From positions 496,001 through 560,000 of the forward strand of contig NZ_JACIDS010000005.1 in the NCBI RefSeq assembly GCF_014196455.1: 64,000 nt of DNA. The letters run 5' to 3'. Both the position numbers and the translations under genes were made by a program. Of the stretch, positions 51,317 to 59,021 are shown piece after piece; within the stretch, counting starts at the first letter, position 1, and the number at the start of each line of letters is the position of its first letter. The notes below the pieces were generated by a model. The model was not told the DNA's origin and did no database searches. It saw nothing but the letters and a program-made list of their open reading frames with translations. This stretch comes from Kaistia hirudinis. Its GTDB lineage: Bacteria; Pseudomonadota; Alphaproteobacteria; Rhizobiales; Kaistiaceae.

Positions 51317-52522
51317 ATGCGAAAGACTGGATGGCGCGTCCTGGCGGCGCTTCTGCTCGCGACTGCCAGCAGCGCGGCGTCCGCGGCCAGCTGCAACGAT
51401 CCCGCCGGCTTCCCGGCCTGGCTCAAATCCTTCGAGCAGCAGGCGATCGCCAAGGGCGTGTCGCCCGCCACCGTCTCGTCCGCTCTGGACGGCCTCAGCT
51501 ACGCCAAGGACGTCGTCGCGAAGGATCGCGCGCAGAACGTCTTCTCGCAGAGCTTCCTTCAGTTCTCGGACCGCATGGTTGCGAAGTACCGGCTTCAGCA
51601 GGGCGCGGCCCTGATGAAGAAATACGCGAATGTCTTCACCCGCATCGATAAGGATTACGGCGTCCCGGCGCCGGTCATCGTCGGCTTCTGGGGACTTGAG
51701 ACAGATTTCGGCGCCAATCTCGGCGACATGCCGACGCTGCGCTCTCTGGCGACGCTCGCCTATGACTGCCGCCGGCCCGACCTCTTCCGCGACCAGCTGA
51801 TGGCGGCACTCGAAGTCATCGACCGCGGCGATCTGACGGCGGCGCAGATGAAGGGCCCCTGGGCCGGCGAACTCGGCCAGGTGCAGTTCCTCGCCACGCA
51901 TTATCGCGATTTTGCGGTCGACTATGACGGCGACGGCAAGCGCGACCTGATCAAGAGCGTGCCCGACGTGCTCGCCTCGGCGGCGAACCTGCTGGTCCAC
52001 GAGGGCTGGCAGCGCGGCCAGCCCTGGCTCACCGAGGTGCGCGTTCCCGCCGAATTCGACTGGGCGCAGGCGGATCTGACGATAACCCACAGCGTGGCGG
52101 AATGGCAGCGCATGGGGGTGGCGGCCGCGCCGGGGTCGAAGCTGGGCGCGGCGGGGCTGCCCGCCTCGCTGATCCTGCCCATGGGCCGCAAGGGCCCGGC
52201 CTTCCTCGCCTATCCGAACTTCAACGTCTATCTCCAGTGGAACCAGTCCTTCGTCTATGCCCTGACGGCCGCCTATTTCGCGACGCGCCTTGCCGGCGCG
52301 CCGCCGGTCGGCCGCGGCAGCGGCGCGGAACAGCTCTCCTACAAGGAGGTGGTCGAACTGCAGAAGCTGCTGGCGAAGCGCGGCCATGATGTCGGCAAGG
52401 CCGACGGCATGATCGGCGCCGGCACGCGCGGGGCCGTGAAGGCGATGCAGCAGGAACTCGGCCTGCCGCCGGATTCGTATCCGGACCAGGCGCTGCTGCA
52501 GCGCCTGCGATCGGGCAGTTAG
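51317..52522 (+). CDS. Lytic murein transglycosylase (MltB type) with peptidoglycan-binding domain
   Basis: A 401-residue periplasmic enzyme that cleaves murein glycan strands. A signal peptide (1-23, ending AASA) leads to an SLT_2 domain with catalytic E128 in GLETDFGAN, and residues about 335-395 form a peptidoglycan-binding domain (LQKLLAKRGHDVGKADGMIG). No lipobox Cys is evident right after the signal, so it is probably soluble. GGAG lies six bases before ATG 51317; several ATGs occur in frame upstream. Confidence 0.9.
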   Translation: MRKTGWRVLAALLLATASSAASAASCNDPAGFPAWLKSFEQQAIAKGVSPATVSSALDGLSYAKDVVAKDRAQNVFSQSFLQFSDRMVAKYRLQQGAALMKKYANVFTRIDKDYGVPAPVIVGFWGLETDFGANLGDMPTLRSLATLAYDCRRPDLFRDQLMAALEVIDRGDLTAAQMKGPWAGELGQVQFLATHYRDFAVDYDGDGKRDLIKSVPDVLASAANLLVHEGWQRGQPWLTEVRVPAEFDWAQADLTITHSVAEWQRMGVAAAPGSKLGAAGLPASLILPMGRKGPAFLAYPNFNVYLQWNQSFVYALTAAYFATRLAGAPPVGRGSGAEQLSYKEVVELQKLLAKRGHDVGKADGMIGAGTRGAVKAMQQELGLPPDSYPDQALLQRLRSGS

Positions 52523-52652
52523 CCGAGACTTCGGCCGGCTGGGCGGATCGACATCCGCATCCGGTCCGGCGCCGGCGGGAGAGGTGTGAGCGGCGTCATA
52601 GCTTCGCCTGCCGCGCGGCGATAGGCACGCATGCGAACGCCACCACGTCCGG

Positions 52653-53042
52653 ATGTCCCGAATGTTCCGCCCCCTTCTCGCCGCGGCCCTCGTCCTTTCA
52701 ACGCTCGCCATCGCCGATCCCGCGATCGGCGACGAGACGGGCACGTCGAGCGACGATGCGCGCCTGACAGCGTGCGAGGCGAAGGCCGTGGCAGAGTTCG
52801 GCCACCCGAACAAAGGTCACCTGATCCGCTTCGCCATCGCGCGCGACGAGACGCTTGAACAGAACAGCTATGACGCCAGGATCGGCTCGCAATATGTGGC
52901 GACCGAGATCGTGGGCCTCGCCGAGCTCGGCTATGAGGCGCATGACGGACGACCGGCGACGACGATCAATCTGCCCTTCATCTGCCTGCACGGCGGTGAG
53001 GGCAGCGACGCGCTGTATGTCGGCATCGTCACGGCAGGCTGA
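52653..53042 (+). CDS. Hypothetical secreted protein
   Basis: A 129-residue protein with a signal peptide (about 1-25, FRPLLAAALVLSTLAIADPAIGD) and a small mature domain with two Cys (TACEAK and FICLHGG) likely joined in a disulphide. No family recognised. It is upstream of lemA by 75 bases. ATG 52653 or 52662 may be the start. Confidence 0.6.
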   Translation: MSRMFRPLLAAALVLSTLAIADPAIGDETGTSSDDARLTACEAKAVAEFGHPNKGHLIRFAIARDETLEQNSYDARIGSQYVATEIVGLAELGYEAHDGRPATTINLPFICLHGGEGSDALYVGIVTAG

Positions 53043-53117
53043 CGCGGTGAAGGACATCCGGCCGAAGAAGCGTAAGATGAACGCAGTCGCCGCCCGCTTG
53101 CGCGCAGGAGGAATGGA

Positions 53118-53672
53118 TTGAGCACCTGGATCATCCTCGCCGTCATCGTCGTCATCGCGATCTACGCGATCACCCTCTATAACGGCCTCGTCGCCAAGCG
53201 GAACCTCGTGCACGAGGGATGGTCAGGCATCGACGTGCAGTTGAAGCGGCGCGCCGACCTGATCCCCAATCTCGTCGAGACCGTGAAGGGCTACGCCGCC
53301 CATGAGAAGGGGATCTTCGAGGACGTCGCCGCGAAGCGCGCCGCCTCGATGGGCGCCCGCGACGTCACCACGCAGGCCGCCGCCGACCAGGCGCTTTCGG
53401 GTGCCCTCGGACGGCTGATCGCCATTTCGGAGGCCTATCCCGAGCTGAAGGCCGACGCCAATTTCCGCGAGCTCCAGGGACAGCTCGCCGAGATCGAGGA
53501 TCAGATGCAGATGGCACGCCGCTATTACAACGGCACCGTCCGCGACCTGAACACGGCCGTCCAGTCCTTCCCGGCCGTGCTCGTCGCCGGCCCGCTCGGC
53601 TTTCATGCCGAGCCCTTCTACGAGATCGAGGACCGGGCGGCAGCGCAGATCCCGCCGAAGGTCTCGTTCTGA
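53118..53672 (+). CDS. lemA: LemA-family protein
   Basis: A 184-residue protein with an N-terminal membrane segment (3-20) and a helical-bundle domain; NLVHEGWSGIDVQLKRRADLIPNLVETVKGYAAHE is the family core. There is no ATG in frame near the start: TTG 53118 has AGGAGG six bases away. An out-of-frame ATG-GAT-TGA overlaps it. It is followed, seven bases later, by a DUF2207 gene, a known partner. Role unclear. Confidence 0.87.
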   Translation: MSTWIILAVIVVIAIYAITLYNGLVAKRNLVHEGWSGIDVQLKRRADLIPNLVETVKGYAAHEKGIFEDVAAKRAASMGARDVTTQAAADQALSGALGRLIAISEAYPELKADANFRELQGQLAEIEDQMQMARRYYNGTVRDLNTAVQSFPAVLVAGPLGFHAEPFYEIEDRAAAQIPPKVSF

Positions 53673-53679
53673 GCCGGCC

Positions 53680-55575
53680 ATGCGCGGCTTAGCCCTGCTC
53701 TTTCGCTGCCTGGCGCTGGTTCTGGTTCTTGCAGCGTCGGCAAACGCTGAAGAGCGCATCCAGCGCTTCGTCAGCGATGTGAGCGTCGAGCGCGACGGGA
53801 CGCTCGACGTCACCGAGACCATCCGCATCAATGTCGAGCGGGATCAGGTCCGCCACGGGATCCTCCGCGACATTCCGACGATCTATCGCGACCGGCGCGG
53901 CGCGACCGTCCAGGTCGGCCTGAAGGTCGTCTCGGTCGAGCGCGACGGCGCTGGCGAGCCCTATGACACCGAGCAACTCGGCAATGGCATAAGGATCCGG
54001 ATCGGTTCTGCCGACGCGCTCGTGCCCTACGGCCCGCAGGACTATGTCATCCGCTATCGCACGACGCGGCAGCTCGGCTATTTCTCCGATTTCGACGAGC
54101 TCTACTGGAATGCCACGGGCAACCAGTGGACCTTCCCGATCGATACTGCGCAGGCAATCGTCCGCCTGCCCGATCCCGTCGCCTTCGTGCAGACGGCCTT
54201 CTACACGGGGCCGCAGGGCGCGCGCGGCCAGGATGCGCGGATCGTCTCCCGGGAGCCCGGCCAGATCGTGTTCGAGACCACCGCCCCGCTGCCGCCGGGC
54301 AGCGGCCTCACCATTGCCGTTGCCTGGCCGAAGGGTGTCGTCACGCCGCCCGGCCCGGCGCGCCGCGCGCTCTGGTGGATCGAGGATAATCTCGGCGCGA
54401 TGGCCGCCATCATCGGGACGATCATCGGCATCGCCTATTTCATCGTCGCCTGGAACAAGGTCGGCCGCGATCCGCCCCGCGGCACGCTGGTGCCGCTCTT
54501 TTCGCCGCCGCAGGGTCTTTCCGCGCCGGCGACGCGATACATCGCCGAGATGGATTTCGACGACCGGACCTTCACCTCGGCCATCCTCGACCTCGGCGTC
54601 CACCGCCGGCTGAGGCTGGCCGATGACGGCCGCACGCTCACGCTGTCGCGGCTCGAAGGCGGTGCGGCGGTCGATACGTCTGAGGAGGCGATGCAGGCCG
54701 CCCTCTTTCGCCGCGGCGTCGCGGTGCCGCTGAAACAGGCGCAGCATGCGATCCTCGCCGAGGCGAAATCGGCGCTCAATTCGGGCCTTCAGCGCGCCTA
54801 TGCCGGCACATTGTTCCATTGGAACGGGGGATGGCTGGCTGTCGGCATCCTCGTCACGGCCGTCGCCTATGGCCTGACCATCCTGGCGCTGATCGCCGCC
54901 ATGGGGCCGGAGGCCGGCGTCCAGGCTGCCGTCGGCCTCGTCTTCTCATCCGTCGCCGGCGTAGTCATCGGCATCGCCATCCACCAGGGCCGCAGCGGGG
55001 CATCGCTGTTCAGCCGCATCGGAATCTGGCTCTTCATGGGCCTGTTCGCGCTCGGCTTCGGCGGCGCAGGCATCGGCGCCTTCGTGACCACGATACGCAG
55101 CCGGCTCGATCTCGCGGCGCTGTTGCTTCCGTTCGTGCTGCTTCCTGTGCTCGTTTCGGCCTTCTCCTGGATGCGATCGCCGACGGCGGAGGGGCAGAAG
55201 ATCCGCGACGCGATCGAGGGCTTCCGCCACTATCTCGGGATCGCCGAGGAACATCGGCTCGATATCCTGCATCCGCCGGAAAAGACGCCCGAGCTGTTCG
55301 AGCGCTATCTTCCCTATGCCGTGGCACTCGATGTCGAGAACGCCTGGGCGGCGAAGTTCGCCGGCATCCTGGCCAGCGCAGGCGCCACCGCGGCCGTCGC
55401 GCAATGGTATGTGACGAGCGCCAATCGCGATGTCGGCAGCCTCGCCAACCGGCTCGGTTCGAGCCTTTCGCAAACCGTCGCCTCGGCTTCGACCGCACCA
55501 GGTTCAAGCTCCGGATCGGGCGGCGGCGGGTCTTCCGGCGGCGGTGGTGGTGGCGGCGGCGGATCCGGCTGGTAG
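53680..55575 (+). CDS. DUF2207 membrane protein
   Basis: A 631-residue protein with a signal peptide (1-24), a large outside domain (about 25-240; VSVERDGTLDVTETIRI and NATGNQWTFPID are typical), then a membrane segment near 250, a cytoplasmic-type region and a cluster of hydrophobic segments (about 380-500). It ends in a very Gly/Ser-rich tail finishing GSGW. Similar to E. coli YciQ-type proteins. Partner of LemA; the pair probably acts in the envelope. Confidence 0.85.
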   Translation: MRGLALLFRCLALVLVLAASANAEERIQRFVSDVSVERDGTLDVTETIRINVERDQVRHGILRDIPTIYRDRRGATVQVGLKVVSVERDGAGEPYDTEQLGNGIRIRIGSADALVPYGPQDYVIRYRTTRQLGYFSDFDELYWNATGNQWTFPIDTAQAIVRLPDPVAFVQTAFYTGPQGARGQDARIVSREPGQIVFETTAPLPPGSGLTIAVAWPKGVVTPPGPARRALWWIEDNLGAMAAIIGTIIGIAYFIVAWNKVGRDPPRGTLVPLFSPPQGLSAPATRYIAEMDFDDRTFTSAILDLGVHRRLRLADDGRTLTLSRLEGGAAVDTSEEAMQAALFRRGVAVPLKQAQHAILAEAKSALNSGLQRAYAGTLFHWNGGWLAVGILVTAVAYGLTILALIAAMGPEAGVQAAVGLVFSSVAGVVIGIAIHQGRSGASLFSRIGIWLFMGLFALGFGGAGIGAFVTTIRSRLDLAALLLPFVLLPVLVSAFSWMRSPTAEGQKIRDAIEGFRHYLGIAEEHRLDILHPPEKTPELFERYLPYAVALDVENAWAAKFAGILASAGATAAVAQWYVTSANRDVGSLANRLGSSLSQTVASASTAPGSSSGSGGGGSSGGGGGGGGGSGW

Positions 55576-55586
55576 TCGAACCGGCG

Positions 55587-56609
55587 TCAGGGAAGCTCCA
55601 GATCCGCAATGAGCGGCAGGTGATCGGAGCCGAAATGGCCGCCGACCCTGAGCGCCTTCACCCCGATCGACGGTGCTACCACGACGTGGTCGATCGGGGT
55701 GCCGAGCATGTCGGGAGCGCCGAACTCCTGGAACACCCGCGTCGGCGACGGCCAGGCACCCTCCGTGGTCCGAAGACCCGCACCGTCGACGGTGCGGGCG
55801 AAGAAGGGCGACCAATAGGGCGTGTTCCAGTCGCCGACCACGATCACTTCGGCATCGGGTCCTTCCCGCACCGCCTGCACCACCACCTGCTCCAGATAGG
55901 CGTTGCGTGATTTCCAGTCGCGATAGGCCCGCGGCGTGGGCGGATGGATCGCAAAGACGATGAGCGGCTTCTGCGGCGCCGGCCGCGCGACATGGATGCG
56001 GAGCGGTATCGCGCCTGGCGCCGGTCCCCCCTCGAGATGAGCCTGCCAGAAGAGTTGCGCCGCCCTGATCGGATAGCGGCTCGCGACCATCACGGTGCTC
56101 TCGCCGTCGGTGAACTCGGGACCCGCCGTGTAGGGGTAGCCCTCCAGGCTGCTGAGCGTCGGCCGCCACGCCGGCACGACTTCCTGCGCGACGACGATAT
56201 CGGGGGCCTCGGCCACCACGAGCTTGCGGAAAGCCTCGGTGTCATTGTTCTCCCCGCCCATGAGATTGGCACTCATGACGCGGAAATTCGCCTGCGCGGC
56301 CGTCGCAGCCATCGGCGCGACCGGCACGAACAGCGGATAAAACGCGGCGCCGAACAGAAGGACGGCACCGACAAGCCGCGGCAAGCTCCGCGCCAGGAGC
56401 CCCAGCACCACCAGGGCGAGGGCCAGGGCGGCGATGTGCGGGCGAAAGAAGGTGGTCATGTCGAACAGCCATGCCCGGTCGCCGAAATGACTGGCGATCA
56501 CGAGCAAGGCCACCGGAAGCACCGTCGCGTCGAAGGCGAAGCGCAGCAGTGACACCAAGGCGGACGACAGGACCGACCTTACACTTCGCCGAGGGCGCTC
56601 CGAGACCAT
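55587..56609 (-). CDS. Membrane-anchored endonuclease/exonuclease/phosphatase family protein
   Basis: A 340-residue protein with three N-terminal hydrophobic segments (about 15-100) and a C-terminal DNase I-like domain, probably facing the periplasm. Catalytic-type blocks SANLMGGENND, VGDWNTPYWSP and FGSDHLPLIADL are visible. Substrate could be a phospholipid, sugar phosphate or nucleic acid. ATG 56609 is preferred; GTG 56648 adds 13 residues. It converges with the DUF2207 gene (11 bases). Confidence 0.83.
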   Translation of the reverse strand: MVSERPRRSVRSVLSSALVSLLRFAFDATVLPVALLVIASHFGDRAWLFDMTTFFRPHIAALALALVVLGLLARSLPRLVGAVLLFGAAFYPLFVPVAPMAATAAQANFRVMSANLMGGENNDTEAFRKLVVAEAPDIVVAQEVVPAWRPTLSSLEGYPYTAGPEFTDGESTVMVASRYPIRAAQLFWQAHLEGGPAPGAIPLRIHVARPAPQKPLIVFAIHPPTPRAYRDWKSRNAYLEQVVVQAVREGPDAEVIVVGDWNTPYWSPFFARTVDGAGLRTTEGAWPSPTRVFQEFGAPDMLGTPIDHVVVAPSIGVKALRVGGHFGSDHLPLIADLELP

Positions 56610-56666
56610 CCTGTTTCCGGCAATCGTCTCGCTCAAGGCCCTGCCCACACTCGATCGAACGATCCG

Positions 56667-57464
56667 TTATGCTGCACCGCGGCGAACATCGTCAACACGC
56701 GCGATGCACCAGGCGTGCGGTCGCCGTTGCCATCGCTTCTGCGCGACCGCATAGGCGGCATGCGCGGCGATCCGGTGCTTCGCCCCGTCGAGGATTTTGT
56801 TGGCGACGCCATTATAGTCGCCGTCGAAATGATGGCCGCCCGCCATCCTGACGATTTCGGCACCCGTTCCCTCGAGCTTGGAGCATGCACTGCCGTAGTC
56901 CTGCTCGCCATAGAAGCACTGGACCAGGCCGGGCTGGATCTTGGCGATGTCCGGAAAAGTCGGACCATCACCGGCGCCGGTGCCGAAGAAGGAGCCCGCC
57001 GAAATCTCGTAGTCGGCACGACCGGACAATCCGAGGAGCGCAATCTCCGAGACCTTCGACTTGGCCTGCCGTGGAAGCTGATCATAGGTGCGCGGCAACA
57101 CGTCGGCCCCGAAGGAATAGCCGACAAGGATGACGTGCCTGGCCTTCCAGAGCCGGGAATAGTGGCCGATGACGCGGCCCAGATCGGCCGCCGTCTGGGT
57201 TGGTGACTTCTTTCGCCAGAAGTAATGCAGGGAATCGAACCCGACGGTCGGAATGCCCTGCTTCTGGAAAACGGCAGCGATGGACCGGTCGATATCCCGC
57301 CAGCCTCCGTCTCCGGAGAAGACCACGGCCATCGTGTCCCGCGGCAGTTCGACGGGGAGCACGATGATCGGAAGATCGGGCAGCGCGTGGCGCGTGTCGG
57401 CGCGGAGGAGGACGGCGCAGCCCATCGCCAGCGTGACGGCGGCAATATGCCGGATCCAGCGCAT
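56667..57464 (-). CDS. VirJ-like periplasmic hydrolase (short AcvB paralogue)
   Basis: A 265-residue exported protein (hydrophobic 5-22) with the VirJ/AcvB C-terminal domain: VVFSGDGGWRDID, VGYSFGADV (nucleophile S117) and GGHHFDGDY. It corresponds to the second half of AcvB encoded just upstream. In Agrobacterium VirJ and AcvB can replace each other in virulence, and AcvB removes lysyl-phosphatidylglycerol. This copy has probably kept the hydrolase part; two Cys pairs (ACSKL and QCFYG) are shared with AcvB. Confidence 0.83.
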   Translation of the reverse strand: MRWIRHIAAVTLAMGCAVLLRADTRHALPDLPIIVLPVELPRDTMAVVFSGDGGWRDIDRSIAAVFQKQGIPTVGFDSLHYFWRKKSPTQTAADLGRVIGHYSRLWKARHVILVGYSFGADVLPRTYDQLPRQAKSKVSEIALLGLSGRADYEISAGSFFGTGAGDGPTFPDIAKIQPGLVQCFYGEQDYGSACSKLEGTGAEIVRMAGGHHFDGDYNGVANKILDGAKHRIAAHAAYAVAQKRWQRRPHAWCIARVDDVRRGAA

Positions 57465-57530
57465 GTCCGAACACCATGGCTCAGGGCAGAACGACCGGCA
57501 GCGGTCGTGCCGCGCAAATGTGATCCGTCG

Positions 57531-57570
57531 CCGGCCGGCAAGCCTGCCACAGGGCAGGACAGCCGGCCGG
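57531..57570. terminator. Complex hairpin between acvB and the virJ-like gene
   Basis: Two CCGGCCGG blocks (57531-57538, 57563-57570) and an inner 6-bp stem (57543-57548 with 57553-57558) can fold as a long hairpin. An alternative pairing exists between GGCAAGCC (57537-57544) and GGCTTGCC (57573-57580). No clear T run; it may reduce read-through into the short paralogue. Confidence 0.4.
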
Positions 57571-57599
57571 AAGGCTTGCCACCAGTTAGCGGCGCGCGA

Positions 57600-59021
57600 T
57601 TACTTCTCGGCGATCGGATAGCCGCTGTGGCCGGCGACGCGGCGCTTCAGGCCATCGAGGATCTTGTTGGCAAGCGCCTCATAGTCGCCGTCGAAATGAT
57701 GGCCGCCCGTCGTCTTGATGAGTTCGACGCTCGTCCCCTGCAGCTTGGTACAGGCGCTATCGTCCTCGTCCTCGCCATAGACGCACTGGATCAGGCCCGG
57801 CTTGATCTTCGCGATCTCGGGCAGCGTCTGGCCATCGCCGGAACTCGTGCCGAGGAAAGCGCCGACCGAGATCTCGTAATCGACCTGATCCGAAAGGCCG
57901 AGCAGCGACATCTGCGCGACCTGGGCCTTCTCGACATCCGGCAGCCCGTTATAGGCCGACGGCAGGACGTCCGCCCCGAAAGAATAGCCGACGAGGATGA
58001 CGTGATTGACGCCCCATTCCTCGGTGTAGACATCGATGATCCGCGCAAGGTCCGCCGCCGTCTGGTCCGGTGTCTTCTTGGACCAGAAATAGCGGAGCGA
58101 ATCGACGCCGACCGTGGGAACGCCTTCCTTCTGGAAGACGTCGCCGATCGACTTGTCGAGATCGCGCCAGCCGCCGTCGCCGGAATAGACGATGGCCATC
58201 GTGTTGCGAAGCGGCTTTGCCGGCAGCGCGATCAGCGGCAGATCGGCGAGCGGATTGTCGGCCTCGCTGCGCGGCGTCACCAGATGGTCGAGCCGGGCCT
58301 GCAGCGCCTCATAGGGCTTGCCGTCCGCAGCCTTCGACTTGATGGCGAACCCCTTCGCCTGCAGTTCGGCGACATGCGCCTTGCCGTCGGCCGGGGCAGT
58401 GGCCGTGAAATAGACATCGACGGGATTGGTGAGATCGTCAGGCGCGAGTCCGTAGACCGTCTGGCCGTTGGTGGTCACATGCGGCGCGTCGGTGCAGAGC
58501 GTCTTGACCAGCGAGATGGCGAGCGTCGGATCGACCGAGACCGTATGGCCCATGGTCGCGTCCGGGGTCTGCGCCGCGATGGCGAGGCCGAGCGCGCCGG
58601 CTTCGCCGACACCGGCTACGATCGGCGAGGAATAGTTCTCGGTGTTCAGCGCCCGCTGGATGCGGTGCGAGAGATCCTCGATGTCGGAAACGAGATAGAC
58701 GCACTCGTCGGCGCTGTCCTTCTCGAGCGCGGCGAAGAGCACGGGCGTGTCGACGCCGACGACGATGGCGCCCTCCCCCTGCAGCTTCGTGGCGGCAGCC
58801 TCCTCGTAGGCGCTCCAGCCCTTGGCGTCGGAGAACAGGAAGACGGCGCCGGTCACGGCACCCGACGGCAGGAAGACCTTGGGCTTGCCGAGAAGGCCGC
58901 CCTCGGCGGTCGATACGGTCCCGGCGACAAAATGATCGACGGGCGGGGGCGCATCGGCATCAGCGAAGGCCGGGGAGGCCAAGGCGGTAGCCAGCAAAGC
59001 GGCGGCCAGCTGCAGTTTCAT
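57600..59021 (-). CDS. acvB: AcvB: periplasmic lysyl-phosphatidylglycerol hydrolase
   Basis: A 473-residue periplasmic protein (signal peptide 1-20, SPAFADAD). Residues about 260-473 are the VirJ domain with the VYSGDGGWRDLD, VGYSFGAD (S347) and GGHHFDGDY motifs; the N-terminal 240 residues are specific to AcvB. In Agrobacterium it hydrolyses lysyl-phosphatidylglycerol made by LpiA, and the pair is known as an acid-induced operon in rhizobia. Its ATG overlaps the mprF stop (ATGA), so the two are coupled. Confidence 0.9.
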   Translation of the reverse strand: MKLQLAAALLATALASPAFADADAPPPVDHFVAGTVSTAEGGLLGKPKVFLPSGAVTGAVFLFSDAKGWSAYEEAAATKLQGEGAIVVGVDTPVLFAALEKDSADECVYLVSDIEDLSHRIQRALNTENYSSPIVAGVGEAGALGLAIAAQTPDATMGHTVSVDPTLAISLVKTLCTDAPHVTTNGQTVYGLAPDDLTNPVDVYFTATAPADGKAHVAELQAKGFAIKSKAADGKPYEALQARLDHLVTPRSEADNPLADLPLIALPAKPLRNTMAIVYSGDGGWRDLDKSIGDVFQKEGVPTVGVDSLRYFWSKKTPDQTAADLARIIDVYTEEWGVNHVILVGYSFGADVLPSAYNGLPDVEKAQVAQMSLLGLSDQVDYEISVGAFLGTSSGDGQTLPEIAKIKPGLIQCVYGEDEDDSACTKLQGTSVELIKTTGGHHFDGDYEALANKILDGLKRRVAGHSGYPIAEK

